64,000 bases of DNA. It comes from Shewanella sp. 10N.286.48.A6 (GTDB lineage: Bacteria; Pseudomonadota; Gammaproteobacteria; Enterobacterales; Shewanellaceae). Positions within the stretch are counted from its first letter, which is position 1. The number at the start of each line of letters is the position of its first letter. Shown here piece by piece: positions 1 through 9,464 of this stretch. A program made the position numbers and the translations under genes. The stretch lies in assembly GCF_002873135.1 (NCBI RefSeq), contig NZ_MCVI01000016.1, positions 24,657 through 88,656 on the forward strand. The letters run 5' to 3'. Under the pieces are notes generated by a model. That model saw nothing but the letters and a program-made list of their open reading frames with translations, had not been told where the DNA came from and did no database searches.

Positions 1-1824
1 GATTTTGATTTACCGACGGATAATGCTGGTGAAGTTGCTGCTGAAGTTGCTGCTGAAGCTGAAGCTGAATCTGAATCTGAATATGAATCTGAATATGAAT
101 CTGAAGTCGCACCAGAACCAAGCCAAACAGATACCCAAGATGATATCGACAGCTTACTGGCAGATTTTGATTTACCGGCAGATGAAGCTATAACCGAAGC
201 AGGCAGTGAAGCAGACGGTGAATTAGATAGCGGATCTTTACAGCAAACGCCAGAAACAGATACTCAAGATGACATCGACAGCTTACTAGCTGACTTTGAT
301 TTAGCGCCTGAATCATCAAATGTTGTCGATACACAGGCTGATGAATCTGCCAATAGCGCAGTTGATGATTCAGTTGATGATATTGACGCCTTACTTGCAT
401 CCATCGACGTTACTGATGATGTTGAAGGGGCAGAAGATTTTTCTGCCGAAATTGCAGCTGAATTAGAAAGCGATGTTGCCACCACATTAGATGACAGCGA
501 GAATCTTGATGAGTTACTGGCAACAGTCGATCCTGAAAAAGAGTTTACTCCGCTAGCCACTTCAGATGTCGATGTCGAGCAGCAATTAGCTTCTGAGCTA
601 GCCCAAATTGAATCAGAGCTTGAAATTGATAGCGACAATAGCGATCTTGACTCACTCATTTCAGATTTAGAAACACAAACCGAGTTACCTCAACAGACAG
701 CAGAGCCTGAAGAGTCATTTACTGGGGCAGATGATTTCGCCGCGCAAATTGCCGCCGAGCTTGAGCAGGAACAAGGCGAGCACGAACACGCCACCACATC
801 GGATGCCGATTTAGATGCCTTGCTTGCTGACATGAATAATGAGCCAGAAGCCAGCCTTGCAGATACAAATACGCGCCAAGCCGAGCCACTCACATTTGCC
901 TCTGGTGATGATGTCACTCTTGGCCTAGATGATGATCAGCACGATGATCCCCTCGTTAACCAGTTATTAGCGGCTGAGAAATCAACAGAGTCTAATAACG
1001 ATAGCAATACAGATGCCGACGATCTTGATGCGTTATTGGCAGACTTTGATGTCGATAAGCTCGCCGAGGATGATGAACCGCCATTATTTTCAATCGATGA
1101 GTTTTCGGAGGACGAAAGAGGCTCTGAAGCTGAATTTGATAACATGCTGGCAGGCCTGTCAGCACTTGATGATGACTTAGCTGAAACTGATGCAGCTCCA
1201 GACACAGTCGCTGATAAAGACACTGACACTGACCATGACAGCAAGCTTAACGAAAACCCTGAATTTGAGCCAAAAGAGTCAGGCTTTTTTGATGATCTAA
1301 AATCAAAAAAAGCTGAGCCGGCCAAATTAGATTGGGAGTCAGAATTATTTAAACAAGCCTGCAACCAAGATGATGTTGATAGTGCAGATGAAGTTAATAG
1401 TGCAGATGATGGCAGTTATTCTCTTACTGAAGATAATTTAACTGTTGATGAAGCCCTTGCAGCCCTTGACGCTGAAGAAAAGCAATCAACACCATCTGAA
1501 GAGACTCTTAATACCTTTGAACAAGAAAACGGTTTCATCGATATTGACGTATTATTAAATGATGCCGATGAAATAGTTGAAGTAAGCGATCAGTACAAAG
1601 ATGTTGAAGTGGATATGGGCGAAGTTAATGCCCTTATTGGCAATGCGGAAATGATTGATGTTGATGACGAAGAAAATTCAGTTAATGCCAAATTAGATCT
1701 GGCCCGTGCCTACATTGAGATTGAAGATGAAGATGCTGCCAAAGCATTACTCACTGAAGTCAAAATTGACGGTAATGAACGCCAACAAAGTGAAGCCTCA
1801 AAACTACTGAATGATATAAGCTAA
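1..1824 (+). CDS. fimV: FimV, C-terminal part (5' end outside window)
   Basis: The frame is open from base 1, so only the C-terminal ~607 residues are present. The protein is extremely acidic and carries at least five variants of a DDIDSLLADFDL-like motif (for example codons at 130-177, 259-303 and near 1018-1053), joined by Asp/Glu-rich linkers. It ends in a helical block (KLDLARAYIEIEDEDAAKAL) typical of the FimV C-terminal TPR-like domain. FimV is a large inner-membrane protein with a periplasmic LysM domain and a cytoplasmic acidic tail; it organises the cell pole, type IV pili/type II secretion and cyclic-di-GMP signalling. The repeats resemble recognition peptides for a helical partner, but that is inference. 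A strong terminator follows, and truA is next on the same strand. Confidence 0.9.
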   Translation, partial: DFDLPTDNAGEVAAEVAAEAEAESESEYESEYESEVAPEPSQTDTQDDIDSLLADFDLPADEAITEAGSEADGELDSGSLQQTPETDTQDDIDSLLADFDLAPESSNVVDTQADESANSAVDDSVDDIDALLASIDVTDDVEGAEDFSAEIAAELESDVATTLDDSENLDELLATVDPEKEFTPLATSDVDVEQQLASELAQIESELEIDSDNSDLDSLISDLETQTELPQQTAEPEESFTGADDFAAQIAAELEQEQGEHEHATTSDADLDALLADMNNEPEASLADTNTRQAEPLTFASGDDVTLGLDDDQHDDPLVNQLLAAEKSTESNNDSNTDADDLDALLADFDVDKLAEDDEPPLFSIDEFSEDERGSEAEFDNMLAGLSALDDDLAETDAAPDTVADKDTDTDHDSKLNENPEFEPKESGFFDDLKSKKAEPAKLDWESELFKQACNQDDVDSADEVNSADDGSYSLTEDNLTVDEALAALDAEEKQSTPSEETLNTFEQENGFIDIDVLLNDADEIVEVSDQYKDVEVDMGEVNALIGNAEMIDVDDEENSVNAKLDLARAYIEIEDEDAAKALLTEVKIDGNERQQSEASKLLNDIS

Positions 1825-1838
1825 TCATAAAGTACATA

Positions 1839-1867
1839 AAACGGCGCAGTTAACTGCGCCGTTTTTG
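1839..1867 (+). terminator. Rho-independent terminator of fimV
   Basis: ACGGCGCAGTT/AACTGCGCCGT is a perfect 11-bp palindromic stem followed by a T run, 15 bases after the fimV stop. Confidence 0.9.
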
Positions 1868-1967
1868 TATCAGGTATACAGACTCTGACAGTGGGTTGTG
1901 CTTTTGCATTACATCTTCAGTTAATTTGTTATAAAATGCGCGCACTTAAAATTAGAGGGTTTAATCA

Positions 1968-2753
1968 ATGCGTGTGGCCTTAGGCGTCGAATACGATGGT
2001 AGTCAATATTTTGGTTGGCAAAGACAGAAAGAAGTTGATTCTGTGCAAGCGCAAATCGAAGCGGCGTTATCATCAATTGCCAATGAACCGATTGAAATTA
2101 TCTGTGCGGGACGTACAGATTCTGGGGTACATGGAACAGGTCAAGTCATACATTTTGATACTCAAGCTAATCGAGCGATGTCAGCGTGGACATTAGGCGT
2201 TAATGCCAAGCTACCTGATAATATTGCAATCCGCTGGGCGAAAGAAGTGGATGAGACCTTCCATGCTCGCTTTTCAGCGACTGCACGTCGATATCGTTAT
2301 ATTATCAATAACAGTGAATTTAGACCGGGTATTTTAAATAAGGGTTTAACCCATTATCACTACCCACTGGATCACAATTTGATGCACCAAGGCGCGCAAT
2401 TGTTTGTTGGTGAACATGACTTTACCAGTTTCAGAGCATTACAGTGCCAAGCCCATAGCCCGGTAAGAACCATTGAATTTGTTAATGTCACTCGTCAAGG
2501 AACATTCATTATTATCGATATTAAAGCCAATGCATTTTTGCATCATATGGTGCGTAATATTGTTGGCACCTTACTTGAAATCGGCCAGTCACATCAAAAA
2601 ATTGAGTGGGTTAATGAACTTCTAGCATTAAAAGATAGAAAATTTGCCGCGCCGACATCAAAGCCCAATGGCTTATATCTGGTGGATGTGACTTACCCAG
2701 AGCACTACAACTTACCTAAGCCGCCAATGGGGCCGCTATTTATGCAAGATTAG
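1968..2753 (+). CDS. truA: tRNA pseudouridine(38-40) synthase TruA
   Basis: This 261-residue protein has the normal length and layout of TruA, which isomerises uridines 38-40 in tRNA anticodon stem-loops. It opens with [16 protein letters not shown] and carries the catalytic-Asp motif [19 protein letters not shown] (Asp near residue 52). [15 protein letters not shown] towards the C terminus is also typical. The start at 1968 follows an AGAGGG ribosome site. In many gammaproteobacteria truA sits between fimV and folC or accD, as here. No anomalies seen. Confidence 0.96.
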   Translation: MRVALGVEYDGSQYFGWQRQKEVDSVQAQIEAALSSIANEPIEIICAGRTDSGVHGTGQVIHFDTQANRAMSAWTLGVNAKLPDNIAIRWAKEVDETFHARFSATARRYRYIINNSEFRPGILNKGLTHYHYPLDHNLMHQGAQLFVGEHDFTSFRALQCQAHSPVRTIEFVNVTRQGTFIIIDIKANAFLHHMVRNIVGTLLEIGQSHQKIEWVNELLALKDRKFAAPTSKPNGLYLVDVTYPEHYNLPKPPMGPLFMQD

Positions 2754-2843
2754 ACACTTAGCTGCTACTGATCGCTAAATAGTCGCATTTTTACTGTTTA
2801 CGAAACAACAATGTGAGCATGGGACAAATTCAAAAGGGATACA

Positions 2844-4145
2844 ATGAAGACAGATAATGACACGCAATTAACCGTTAAGCCTGCAAAAGACGCAAGCTTG
2901 TCCCAATGGTTAGATTATTTATTATCGATTCACCCCACTGAAATAGATATGGGCTTAACCCGAGTCACGGCCGTTGCTGAGCGTTTAAGTCTATTGTCCT
3001 TAGCTGACTCTAAAGTGATTACCGTTGCCGGAACCAATGGCAAAGGTACCACTTGCGCCATGCTTGAGGCGGTATTTTTGCAAGCCGGTAAAACGGTTGG
3101 GGTTTATAGCTCGCCGCACTTAGTTAACTTTAACGAGCGCGTAAGGCTTAATCATATTGACGTGACAGATGCGCAAATTATTGAAGCCTTTAGTGTCATT
3201 GAACATGCCCGCTCTGAGATCTCATTAAGCTTTTTTGAATTTGCCACCTTAACAGGATTATATATTTTCAAGCTGGCTAAACCTGAGATTATTTTACTGG
3301 AAGTGGGCTTAGGTGGTCGTTTAGATGCAACCAATATTATTGATGCCGATGTCAGTGTCATTACCTCGATTGATATTGATCATCAAGAGTATCTAGGTGA
3401 TACCAGAGAGCTAGTCGGCCGTGAAAAGGCAGGAGTATTTAGAACTGAGTGTTTAGCGGTGATTGGCGAACCTGATTGCCCTAATTCCATAACCGAATAT
3501 GCCCAAGCGATTAATGCGTATGCTTATAGTGTTAATAAAGACTTTAGCTATGTTATTGCAAATGACACTAGCACAGATAACCGCTCAACTTGGCACTATA
3601 GCAGTGCTAATCGCAGCATAGAGGCTATACCATTACCGAGATTACCTTTAGCCAATGCCGCCACTGCCATTGCTGTTATTGAGCAGGCTTTCCCACAACT
3701 CAGTGATAACGATATTAAACAGGGCATTGCCAATGCCAGTTTGTCAGGCCGCTTTGAGCAAGTACTAGAACAACCAAAAGTGTGGGTTGATGTAGCACAT
3801 AATCCCCATGCTGCGAAATACCTTGCTACGCAACTGCAAGGCTTTAAGCCTGCGCGCATTATTGCCTTATGCGGTATGTTAAAAGATAAAGATGCCGCTG
3901 CAGTTTTAAAGGAGCTTGAAGACAGTATTGATGAATGGAACTTTGTATCATTACCGGTTGAGCGCGGAAATGATGCTAAAACATTAGCCAAGGAGTTAAA
4001 TACAAGCTTGTCTGCATCACAATTTGACTCAATGGATTTGGCTTGGCGCAGTATTAAGTCAAATATAAATGCAGATGATGTAGTAATTGTTTTTGGCTCA
4101 TTTTACACTGTGGCAGCGTTTAGTGAATTATTAAAAAAGGGATAA
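2844..4145 (+). CDS. folC: Bifunctional dihydrofolate synthase / folylpolyglutamate synthase FolC
   Basis: The 433-residue Mur-ligase-fold enzyme adds glutamate to dihydropteroate and then extends folate polyglutamate tails in the cytoplasm. The ATP-binding loop GTNGKGTT lies near residue 63, followed by SSPHLVNFNERVR (folate loop) and the LEVGLGGRLDATN motif. The C-terminal domain contains the conserved VDVAHNPHAA. ATG at 2844 follows AAAGGG. The stop is four bases upstream of the dedD start, so the two are probably co-transcribed, as in E. coli folC-dedD-cvpA-purF. Confidence 0.95.
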   Translation: MKTDNDTQLTVKPAKDASLSQWLDYLLSIHPTEIDMGLTRVTAVAERLSLLSLADSKVITVAGTNGKGTTCAMLEAVFLQAGKTVGVYSSPHLVNFNERVRLNHIDVTDAQIIEAFSVIEHARSEISLSFFEFATLTGLYIFKLAKPEIILLEVGLGGRLDATNIIDADVSVITSIDIDHQEYLGDTRELVGREKAGVFRTECLAVIGEPDCPNSITEYAQAINAYAYSVNKDFSYVIANDTSTDNRSTWHYSSANRSIEAIPLPRLPLANAATAIAVIEQAFPQLSDNDIKQGIANASLSGRFEQVLEQPKVWVDVAHNPHAAKYLATQLQGFKPARIIALCGMLKDKDAAAVLKELEDSIDEWNFVSLPVERGNDAKTLAKELNTSLSASQFDSMDLAWRSIKSNINADDVVIVFGSFYTVAAFSELLKKG

Positions 4146-4149
4146 AGAT

Positions 4150-4776
4150 TTGTCTGGTCAATTTCAAAACCGTTTAGTTGGCACCATAGTGATCGTTGCT
4201 CTTGGGGTTATATTTTTACCTGATTTATTAGACGGTAAAAAGCAGCGCCAAGTTGAAGAGTTTACAGAAATTCCTTTACGCCCAGTGATTACTGAGCAAG
4301 CAAGCGATCAAATTGGCGAGGGTTACACTCCTGAAACCTTTGAAGTTGAAGAGATTGCAGCAACCCAAGATTTAGCTCAAGTTTCAGAAAAAACCAGCAC
4401 TACACCAGCGACTAAAACTGACAGTGGAACAAAGTCAGTCACAAGCGCCAACACCGCAACCGCATTAACAGCAGTAACCTCAAAGCCTGAAACTGTTAAA
4501 TCAGCCATAAAACAAGCTCAGCCCATCAAAGCGGGATTTACCTTGCAGTTGGGTGGTTTTAATAACGCTAAAAATGTTGAAGGCTTAGTTCAAAAGCTGC
4601 GCACTAATGGTTTTACCGCTTATACATTACCGACTAAACCGATTGATGGTTCTTTAACAAAAGTGTTTGTCGGCCCTGAACTCTCAGCAGATAAACTGAA
4701 AAGTTATCAACAAAAAATACAGAAAATAACCAGTCTTCAAGGCAAGATTGTGCAATACAATCCCCTAGAAAACTAA
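4150..4776 (+). CDS. dedD: SPOR-domain cell-division protein DedD
   Basis: This 208-residue protein has an N-terminal cytoplasmic stub and one membrane segment (LVGTIVIVALGVIFLPDLL). A Thr/Ser/Lys-rich periplasmic linker follows, then a C-terminal SPOR domain from about residue 132 (GFTLQLGGFNNAKNVEGLV onward) that binds denuded septal peptidoglycan. DedD supports septal constriction. The reading frame requires a TTG start at 4150, preceded by AGGGATAAAGA and only four bases after folC. No upstream ATG in frame is available and the first in-frame ATG is too far inside, so the TTG start is well supported. Confidence 0.9.
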   Translation: MSGQFQNRLVGTIVIVALGVIFLPDLLDGKKQRQVEEFTEIPLRPVITEQASDQIGEGYTPETFEVEEIAATQDLAQVSEKTSTTPATKTDSGTKSVTSANTATALTAVTSKPETVKSAIKQAQPIKAGFTLQLGGFNNAKNVEGLVQKLRTNGFTAYTLPTKPIDGSLTKVFVGPELSADKLKSYQQKIQKITSLQGKIVQYNPLEN

Positions 4777-4891
4777 CTATTCATCATTGTTTTTTTCAGC
4801 GCACAGTCAATTTATTCTGCTAGAGGTGTGAAACTTTTCAGTCTCTGTTAGAATCGCGCCGTCTTAACATCTATACCGGATCCCTCTCTCA

Positions 4892-5380
4892 ATGGTTTGG
4901 ATTGATTACGCTATTCTCATTATCATCGGCCTATCAACTGTTATCAGTTTGATACGTGGATTTGCCAAAGAAGCCATGTCGCTAGTGGTATGGTTCGCTG
5001 CTTTCTTTGTTGCTAGCCAATTTTATCAAGATCTCGCTGTTCACCTAACGCAGATGAATGACGAAATGCTTAGAAATGGCGTTGCAATTGCTATTTTATT
5101 TATCGCTACTCTCATTCTTGGTGCCTTAGTTAATTACATATTAGGCCAACTGGTGTCAAAAACCGGCTTGTCAGGCACAGACCGCGTATTAGGTTTGTGC
5201 TTTGGCGCGCTTCGCGGGGCGTTAATCGTCAGCGCAATATTATTTTTTCTGGATGCGTTTACCGGTGCTTCAAGTCAAGACTGGTGGACGGATTCAGAGC
5301 TTGTACCCCAATTTGGTGTGGTTATTCAGTGGTTTTTTGACTATCTGGAAAATACCTCCAGCTTTGTACCCAAAATATAA
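4892..5380 (+). CDS. cvpA: Colicin V production family membrane protein CvpA
   Basis: The 162-residue inner-membrane protein has about four hydrophobic segments and a conserved N-terminal stretch (DYAILIIIGLSTVISLIRGF) typical of CvpA. Its molecular role is not settled; in enterobacteria it is needed for colicin V export and for envelope integrity under bile stress. Its position directly before purF is the classical arrangement. The 115-base gap from dedD contains no clear terminator but may hold a promoter. The start codon is supported by family N-terminus rather than by a strong ribosome site. Confidence 0.92.
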   Translation: MVWIDYAILIIIGLSTVISLIRGFAKEAMSLVVWFAAFFVASQFYQDLAVHLTQMNDEMLRNGVAIAILFIATLILGALVNYILGQLVSKTGLSGTDRVLGLCFGALRGALIVSAILFFLDAFTGASSQDWWTDSELVPQFGVVIQWFFDYLENTSSFVPKI

Positions 5381-5419
5381 ATATAAATATAAAACATCTT
5401 ACAATGAGGAAGCTTACCC

Positions 5420-6931
5420 ATGTGTGGTATCGTCGGAATAGTTGGTCTGTCATCGGTTAATCAAACCATTTATGATGCGTTGACCGTGCTTCAGCACCGT
5501 GGTCAAGATGCTGCAGGCATCGTGACCGTGGACAAAAATGCATTTCGTTTACGTAAGGCTAATGGACTCGTTAAAGACGTATTTGAAATCAAACACATGC
5601 AACGCCTTCAAGGTAATGCAGGTATTGGACACGTACGTTATCCAACAGCAGGCAGCTCGAGTGCCTCTGAAGCACAACCATTCTATGTTAACTCTCCATT
5701 TGGTATTTCCTTAGCCCATAACGGTAACTTGACGAATACAGTTGAGCTTGCTGAAGGACTGATCAAAAAGCGCCGTCATGTAAATACCACCTCAGATTCT
5801 GAAGTGTTATTAAACTTGCTTGCTGATGAGCTGCAAGAAACCCGTAGCTTAACCTTAAGCGCTGATGAAGTTTTTGATGCAATAGCGAAAGTTCATGCAC
5901 AAACTCGCGGTGCTTATGCTGCTGCGGCGATGATTATTGGCCAAGGCTTAGTGGCATTTCGTGACCCATTTGGGATCCGTCCTTTAGTACTTGGTAAGAA
6001 CGAAACCCCAACAGGTACCGAATACATGGTCGCCTCTGAATCAGTGGCACTTGATGCAGTTGGCTTTGAAGTGATGCGCGACGTTGCGCCAGGCGAAGCA
6101 GTTTATATTTCACTTGATGGTCAACTATTTACTCGCCAATGTGCGGTTGAGCCAAGCTATGCACCTTGTATTTTTGAATTCGTCTATTTCGCTCGTCCAG
6201 ACTCGAGTATTGATAAAGTGTCTGTCTATGCCAGCCGTGTAAACATGGGGGCTAAATTAGGCGCAAAAATTCAAAAGGAATGGGAAGATTATGATATTGA
6301 CGTGGTGATCCCAATTCCTGAAACCTCGTGTGATATCGCCCTAGAAATTGCTCGTGGAATGGACCTGCCATATCGCCAAGGTTTTGTTAAAAACCGCTAT
6401 ATTGGCCGTACTTTTATTATGCCGGGTCAGCAAGAGCGTAAGAAATCTGTTCGCCGTAAGCTAAACGCGATTAAAACTGAATTTACTGGTAAGAACGTAT
6501 TGTTAGTTGACGACTCAATTGTTCGTGGTACCACCTCTGAGCAAATCATTGAAATGGCTCGTGAAGCTGGGGCTAAGAAAGTGTATTTTGCTTCAGCAGC
6601 ACCTGAAATTCGCTTCCCGAATGTCTACGGTATTGATATGCCAACCACCAATGAGTTGATTGCTCATGGCCGTGATGCTGATGAAATCGCTAAAATCATC
6701 GGCGCTGATGGGATTATCTTCCAAGACTTATCAGACTTGGTTGAAGCCGTTGGAATGGAAAATCCAGAAATTAAGCGCTTTGAAACCTCAGTATTTGATG
6801 GTCATTACATCACTAACGATGTTGACCAGGCGTACTTGGATCACCTGACTCAACTGCGAAATGATGATGCCAAAGCCAATAATAAAGACATTGGTACTAA
6901 CTTAGAAATGCATAACGTTTGTCATCCTTAA
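5420..6931 (+). CDS. purF: Amidophosphoribosyltransferase PurF
   Basis: The 503-residue enzyme makes phosphoribosylamine from PRPP and glutamine, the committed step of purine synthesis. It begins MCGIVGIVG, so the glutaminase nucleophile Cys is residue 2 and there is no propeptide (the E. coli type). The PRPP-binding motif [13 protein letters not shown] lies near residue 362. GAGGAAG precedes the ATG at 5420. An AT-rich stutter of ATAAAT units lies in the 39-base gap after cvpA. I saw no convincing PurR operator upstream. Confidence 0.97.
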   Translation: MCGIVGIVGLSSVNQTIYDALTVLQHRGQDAAGIVTVDKNAFRLRKANGLVKDVFEIKHMQRLQGNAGIGHVRYPTAGSSSASEAQPFYVNSPFGISLAHNGNLTNTVELAEGLIKKRRHVNTTSDSEVLLNLLADELQETRSLTLSADEVFDAIAKVHAQTRGAYAAAAMIIGQGLVAFRDPFGIRPLVLGKNETPTGTEYMVASESVALDAVGFEVMRDVAPGEAVYISLDGQLFTRQCAVEPSYAPCIFEFVYFARPDSSIDKVSVYASRVNMGAKLGAKIQKEWEDYDIDVVIPIPETSCDIALEIARGMDLPYRQGFVKNRYIGRTFIMPGQQERKKSVRRKLNAIKTEFTGKNVLLVDDSIVRGTTSEQIIEMAREAGAKKVYFASAAPEIRFPNVYGIDMPTTNELIAHGRDADEIAKIIGADGIIFQDLSDLVEAVGMENPEIKRFETSVFDGHYITNDVDQAYLDHLTQLRNDDAKANNKDIGTNLEMHNVCHP

Positions 6932-6955
6932 ACGATACTTTCTAAGTAACTGATT

Positions 6956-6981
6956 AAAGCCAGCTAGCCGCTGGCTTTTTT
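6956..6981 (+). terminator. Terminator after purF
   Basis: AAAGCCAGC and GCTGGCTTT form a 9-bp stem with a 5-base loop followed by a T run, 25 bases after purF. Confidence 0.9.
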
Positions 6982-7024
6982 GTTTTTCTTTTCCTTCAGT
7001 AATCGAAACTAGTACTACAGATAA

Positions 7025-7053
7025 AAAAATGCCTGAATCACTTCAGGCATTTT
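7025..7053 (-). terminator. Terminator of the decaheme cytochrome gene
   Basis: AAAATGCCTGAA pairs with TTCAGGCATTTT; read on the minus strand it ends in a T run, about 50 bases after the cytochrome stop. The stem is nearly symmetric and may act in both directions. Confidence 0.85.
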
Positions 7054-7102
7054 GCTCGGTTTATTGATGATGAATCAATCTCAGATTATTAATATAAAAA
7101 TA

Positions 7103-9061
7103 TTAGTAATTATGAGCTTCAGCTAGTCTTGCAGGGGAATGACATACAGAACATGATTCAGTGATAGGTGCAGGGTCAAATACGGCAAAGTCGCCACTTT
7201 CACCCGTGTGCATATCAGCTTCTGGAGTGATAGCCACATTGAAATCACCACCTTGTTGTATCATGTGATTTTTCGCAGCATCACCTGTATGACAAGTGGC
7301 ACAGTTAGCAGAAATCGCCGTAATACCGTAAACACTGCTCTCATCCATACCGTTTAACACAACCGCTGGTGCTACATCTTCAAGGTCAATCATACCAGTG
7401 TGACAAGCTTGACAGTCTACCGGCATGTTTCTGTCGGTTGTTGGCATGTCATTTAGACCTCGGTCTTGCTTGTATGCTCCAAAGTGCATGTTGTGAACAA
7501 ATGGTCCCCACGCCATCGCGTAGTCTCCTATGGTTCCATCATCCTGTGTTTTACCTGGAGCCCAGTTATAAGCAGAGTGACACTGAGTACAAGCATCACC
7601 ACCTAAATCAAAACCACCTCGAGCAGAACCATGTCCATCCAAGCCCTCAGTGTGACAAGTTAGACACTTCATGCCATCAGAGCTAGTACGACGGACATCT
7701 TTGATGTTCGATACCGAGATAGGGGCATTAGCAGGGTATCCCCAACGGTGAGTATAGCTAATACGACCATCTACACCACCGACTAATACTTCACCTTCAG
7801 CATAGGGTAATGCGTGGGTAATGATATAGGTTACTTCACCGTTTTCACCAGCAATAGGCGCTGTTTTTGCTCGAGCAACATGACCTTCATCGCGACCAGG
7901 AAGCATCGCTTCGCCGTTTCTCATCACAGTTGCCCAACCATTAGGGCTAGCGTCAGTGAGTGCGTTAATGTCAACAACTTTACCTTCACTGTCAGTGGCT
8001 TTAGTTGTTACTTCAATAGTCGCTTTATCTTCACTACGAACAACAGATATAATTTCAAAGTTATAGCGGTTTAATGCTTCATCACGGTTTGCACCGTTTT
8101 CATGTTCATGTTGGAACGAATTGTGACAGGTTGCACAATCAAGGTCAGTAAAGTTACTGTGATTAACAGTTAAATCTTTATCTGCATCTTGTAAATCAGC
8201 ATGACAGGTTGCACAGCCATTGAGTGACGCAGTAAATACCACATCGTCAACGTGACAAGTTGAACAACGGTATTTATCCATTGAATAACTTTTACTTAAT
8301 GAAGCATGGCCAGAAGCCTGTATCACACCATCATCGTCATATTTATAACCATGACCCAGCATTGCCATGGTGTTTTCAGCCCAGCCGCCATCTTTTTGTT
8401 CAGTTTGAGTGTGACAAACTAGACATGCTTCAACAATAATAACTTCTTGGTCATTGTCGATTGCATGGTGATGTTGATGCCAACCCCAAGTTGCGTTGCC
8501 AGTAGCATCTTCAAATTCACCGTGACAGGCGACACATTTAGCATCGTCAGTGGTGCTAACTTGTGCATAAGAATCGTTTTTGGTAAACATCACGCGTTTA
8601 GTACGTGGCATACCATTTTCGCCATTACCTGGTCGAATATAGCCAGTACCAATTGATTCAGATGTCGCAGCTTCATGTGGCATAGAAAGGTTATAAATAC
8701 CCTCACCAGCGTGAGTTAGCGTACCCGGTGCGTTATCATCACCCGCAACCCAAGTCACATCAACAGTGTCAGCAAGTAAACCTGCTTCATTTTTGATGGT
8801 TGACATTAACTGGACTTTATCTAAATCTTCTACTGGAACCCCATCTTGGTTCTCCACCGAAAATTCAACATTCACGACACCCTCGGCATATTGCCATTCC
8901 ATGACTTTTGCTACTGCTGATGTGGTCACTACTGGTGGCACCCAAGGTGCACCAGGTTCGCCAGGTAGGCCATCGTTTCCATCTTTACCATCATTACAAG
9001 CACTCATCCCCAGTGCAGTAGCCACAAGTAAAGCAACACGACATTTGCTCATTAATTTCAT
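7103..9061 (-). CDS. OmcA/MtrC-family decaheme c-type cytochrome, outer-membrane lipoprotein
   Basis: The 652-residue product starts at ATG 9061 after GGAG; a TTG four codons earlier is less likely. A lipoprotein signal (hydrophobic segment, lipobox LGMSAC) is followed by a Gly/Asp-rich linker. There are exactly ten CXXCH haem sites in two groups of five (CVACH, CLVCH, CSTCH, CATCH, CATCH; then CLTCH, CTQCH, CQACH, CATCH, CSVCH), the split-pentahaem layout of MtrC/OmcA cytochromes. It should sit on the outer membrane and pass electrons to external acceptors. Unlike MtrC in this window it has no CX8C disulfide pair: all cysteines outside the haem sites are in the signal peptide or lipobox. No mtrA/mtrB partner is adjacent, so it either borrows an MtrAB conduit or has a specialised role. 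Confidence 0.93.
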   Translation of the reverse strand: MKLMSKCRVALLVATALGMSACNDGKDGNDGLPGEPGAPWVPPVVTTSAVAKVMEWQYAEGVVNVEFSVENQDGVPVEDLDKVQLMSTIKNEAGLLADTVDVTWVAGDDNAPGTLTHAGEGIYNLSMPHEAATSESIGTGYIRPGNGENGMPRTKRVMFTKNDSYAQVSTTDDAKCVACHGEFEDATGNATWGWHQHHHAIDNDQEVIIVEACLVCHTQTEQKDGGWAENTMAMLGHGYKYDDDGVIQASGHASLSKSYSMDKYRCSTCHVDDVVFTASLNGCATCHADLQDADKDLTVNHSNFTDLDCATCHNSFQHEHENGANRDEALNRYNFEIISVVRSEDKATIEVTTKATDSEGKVVDINALTDASPNGWATVMRNGEAMLPGRDEGHVARAKTAPIAGENGEVTYIITHALPYAEGEVLVGGVDGRISYTHRWGYPANAPISVSNIKDVRRTSSDGMKCLTCHTEGLDGHGSARGGFDLGGDACTQCHSAYNWAPGKTQDDGTIGDYAMAWGPFVHNMHFGAYKQDRGLNDMPTTDRNMPVDCQACHTGMIDLEDVAPAVVLNGMDESSVYGITAISANCATCHTGDAAKNHMIQQGGDFNVAITPEADMHTGESGDFAVFDPAPITESCSVCHSPARLAEAHNY

Positions 9062-9464
9062 CTCATACTCCAAAATGTTTTTCTTACCTCTTAATGGGTA
9101 ATTGGAGCGTAATGTAAAGATTGCTTGGCAACTGTTGACTAGATCACAAACTAGGGGTATTACTAGTTTAATTGTTTATATTCAATAGCTTGAATATAAA
9201 CCTCCTAGCTGAACATTCTGAATTAAAGCTTAATCTCCCGATGTGTTTTTGCATTAAGATCACAAATTAAAGTAAATTTTTATTGGTTGTTTTTGGTTAA
9301 GTTTAGCGCCTTAAAAGCGTGTTTTTTGATGCTTTAGCCTAGTATTTTGAGTGGCAGATTATCTTTCTAAGAAACCTGCCATTGCATTAACAGTTGCACT
9401 TATTTTTGCTATTCGCTAAATTACACTGTAATTTCATACAGTGTTTTAAAAGTCTAATAAATCT
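9062..9464. promoter_or_regulatory. Divergent intergenic region with GATCACA boxes
   Basis: This 403-base AT-rich gap separates the cytochrome gene (-) from topB (+). Two GATCACAAA boxes occur at about 9142-9150 and 9258-9266. The first lies in TGTTGACTAGATCACA, a 16-base match to the CRP layout with a weak left half. CRP is known to control anaerobic respiration genes in Shewanella, so a role is plausible but not shown. No short gene was found. Confidence 0.3.

Noticed and set aside
264..1364. Long Ser/Ala-rich open frames on the minus strand inside fimV
   Set aside because: They mirror the Asp/Glu codons of the real frame (GAT/GAA read as ATC/TTC, TCA/AGC) and have no ribosome sites or domains.
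5378..5395. ATAAAT stutter between cvpA and purF
   Set aside because: Three short AT units only; not a meaningful tandem repeat.
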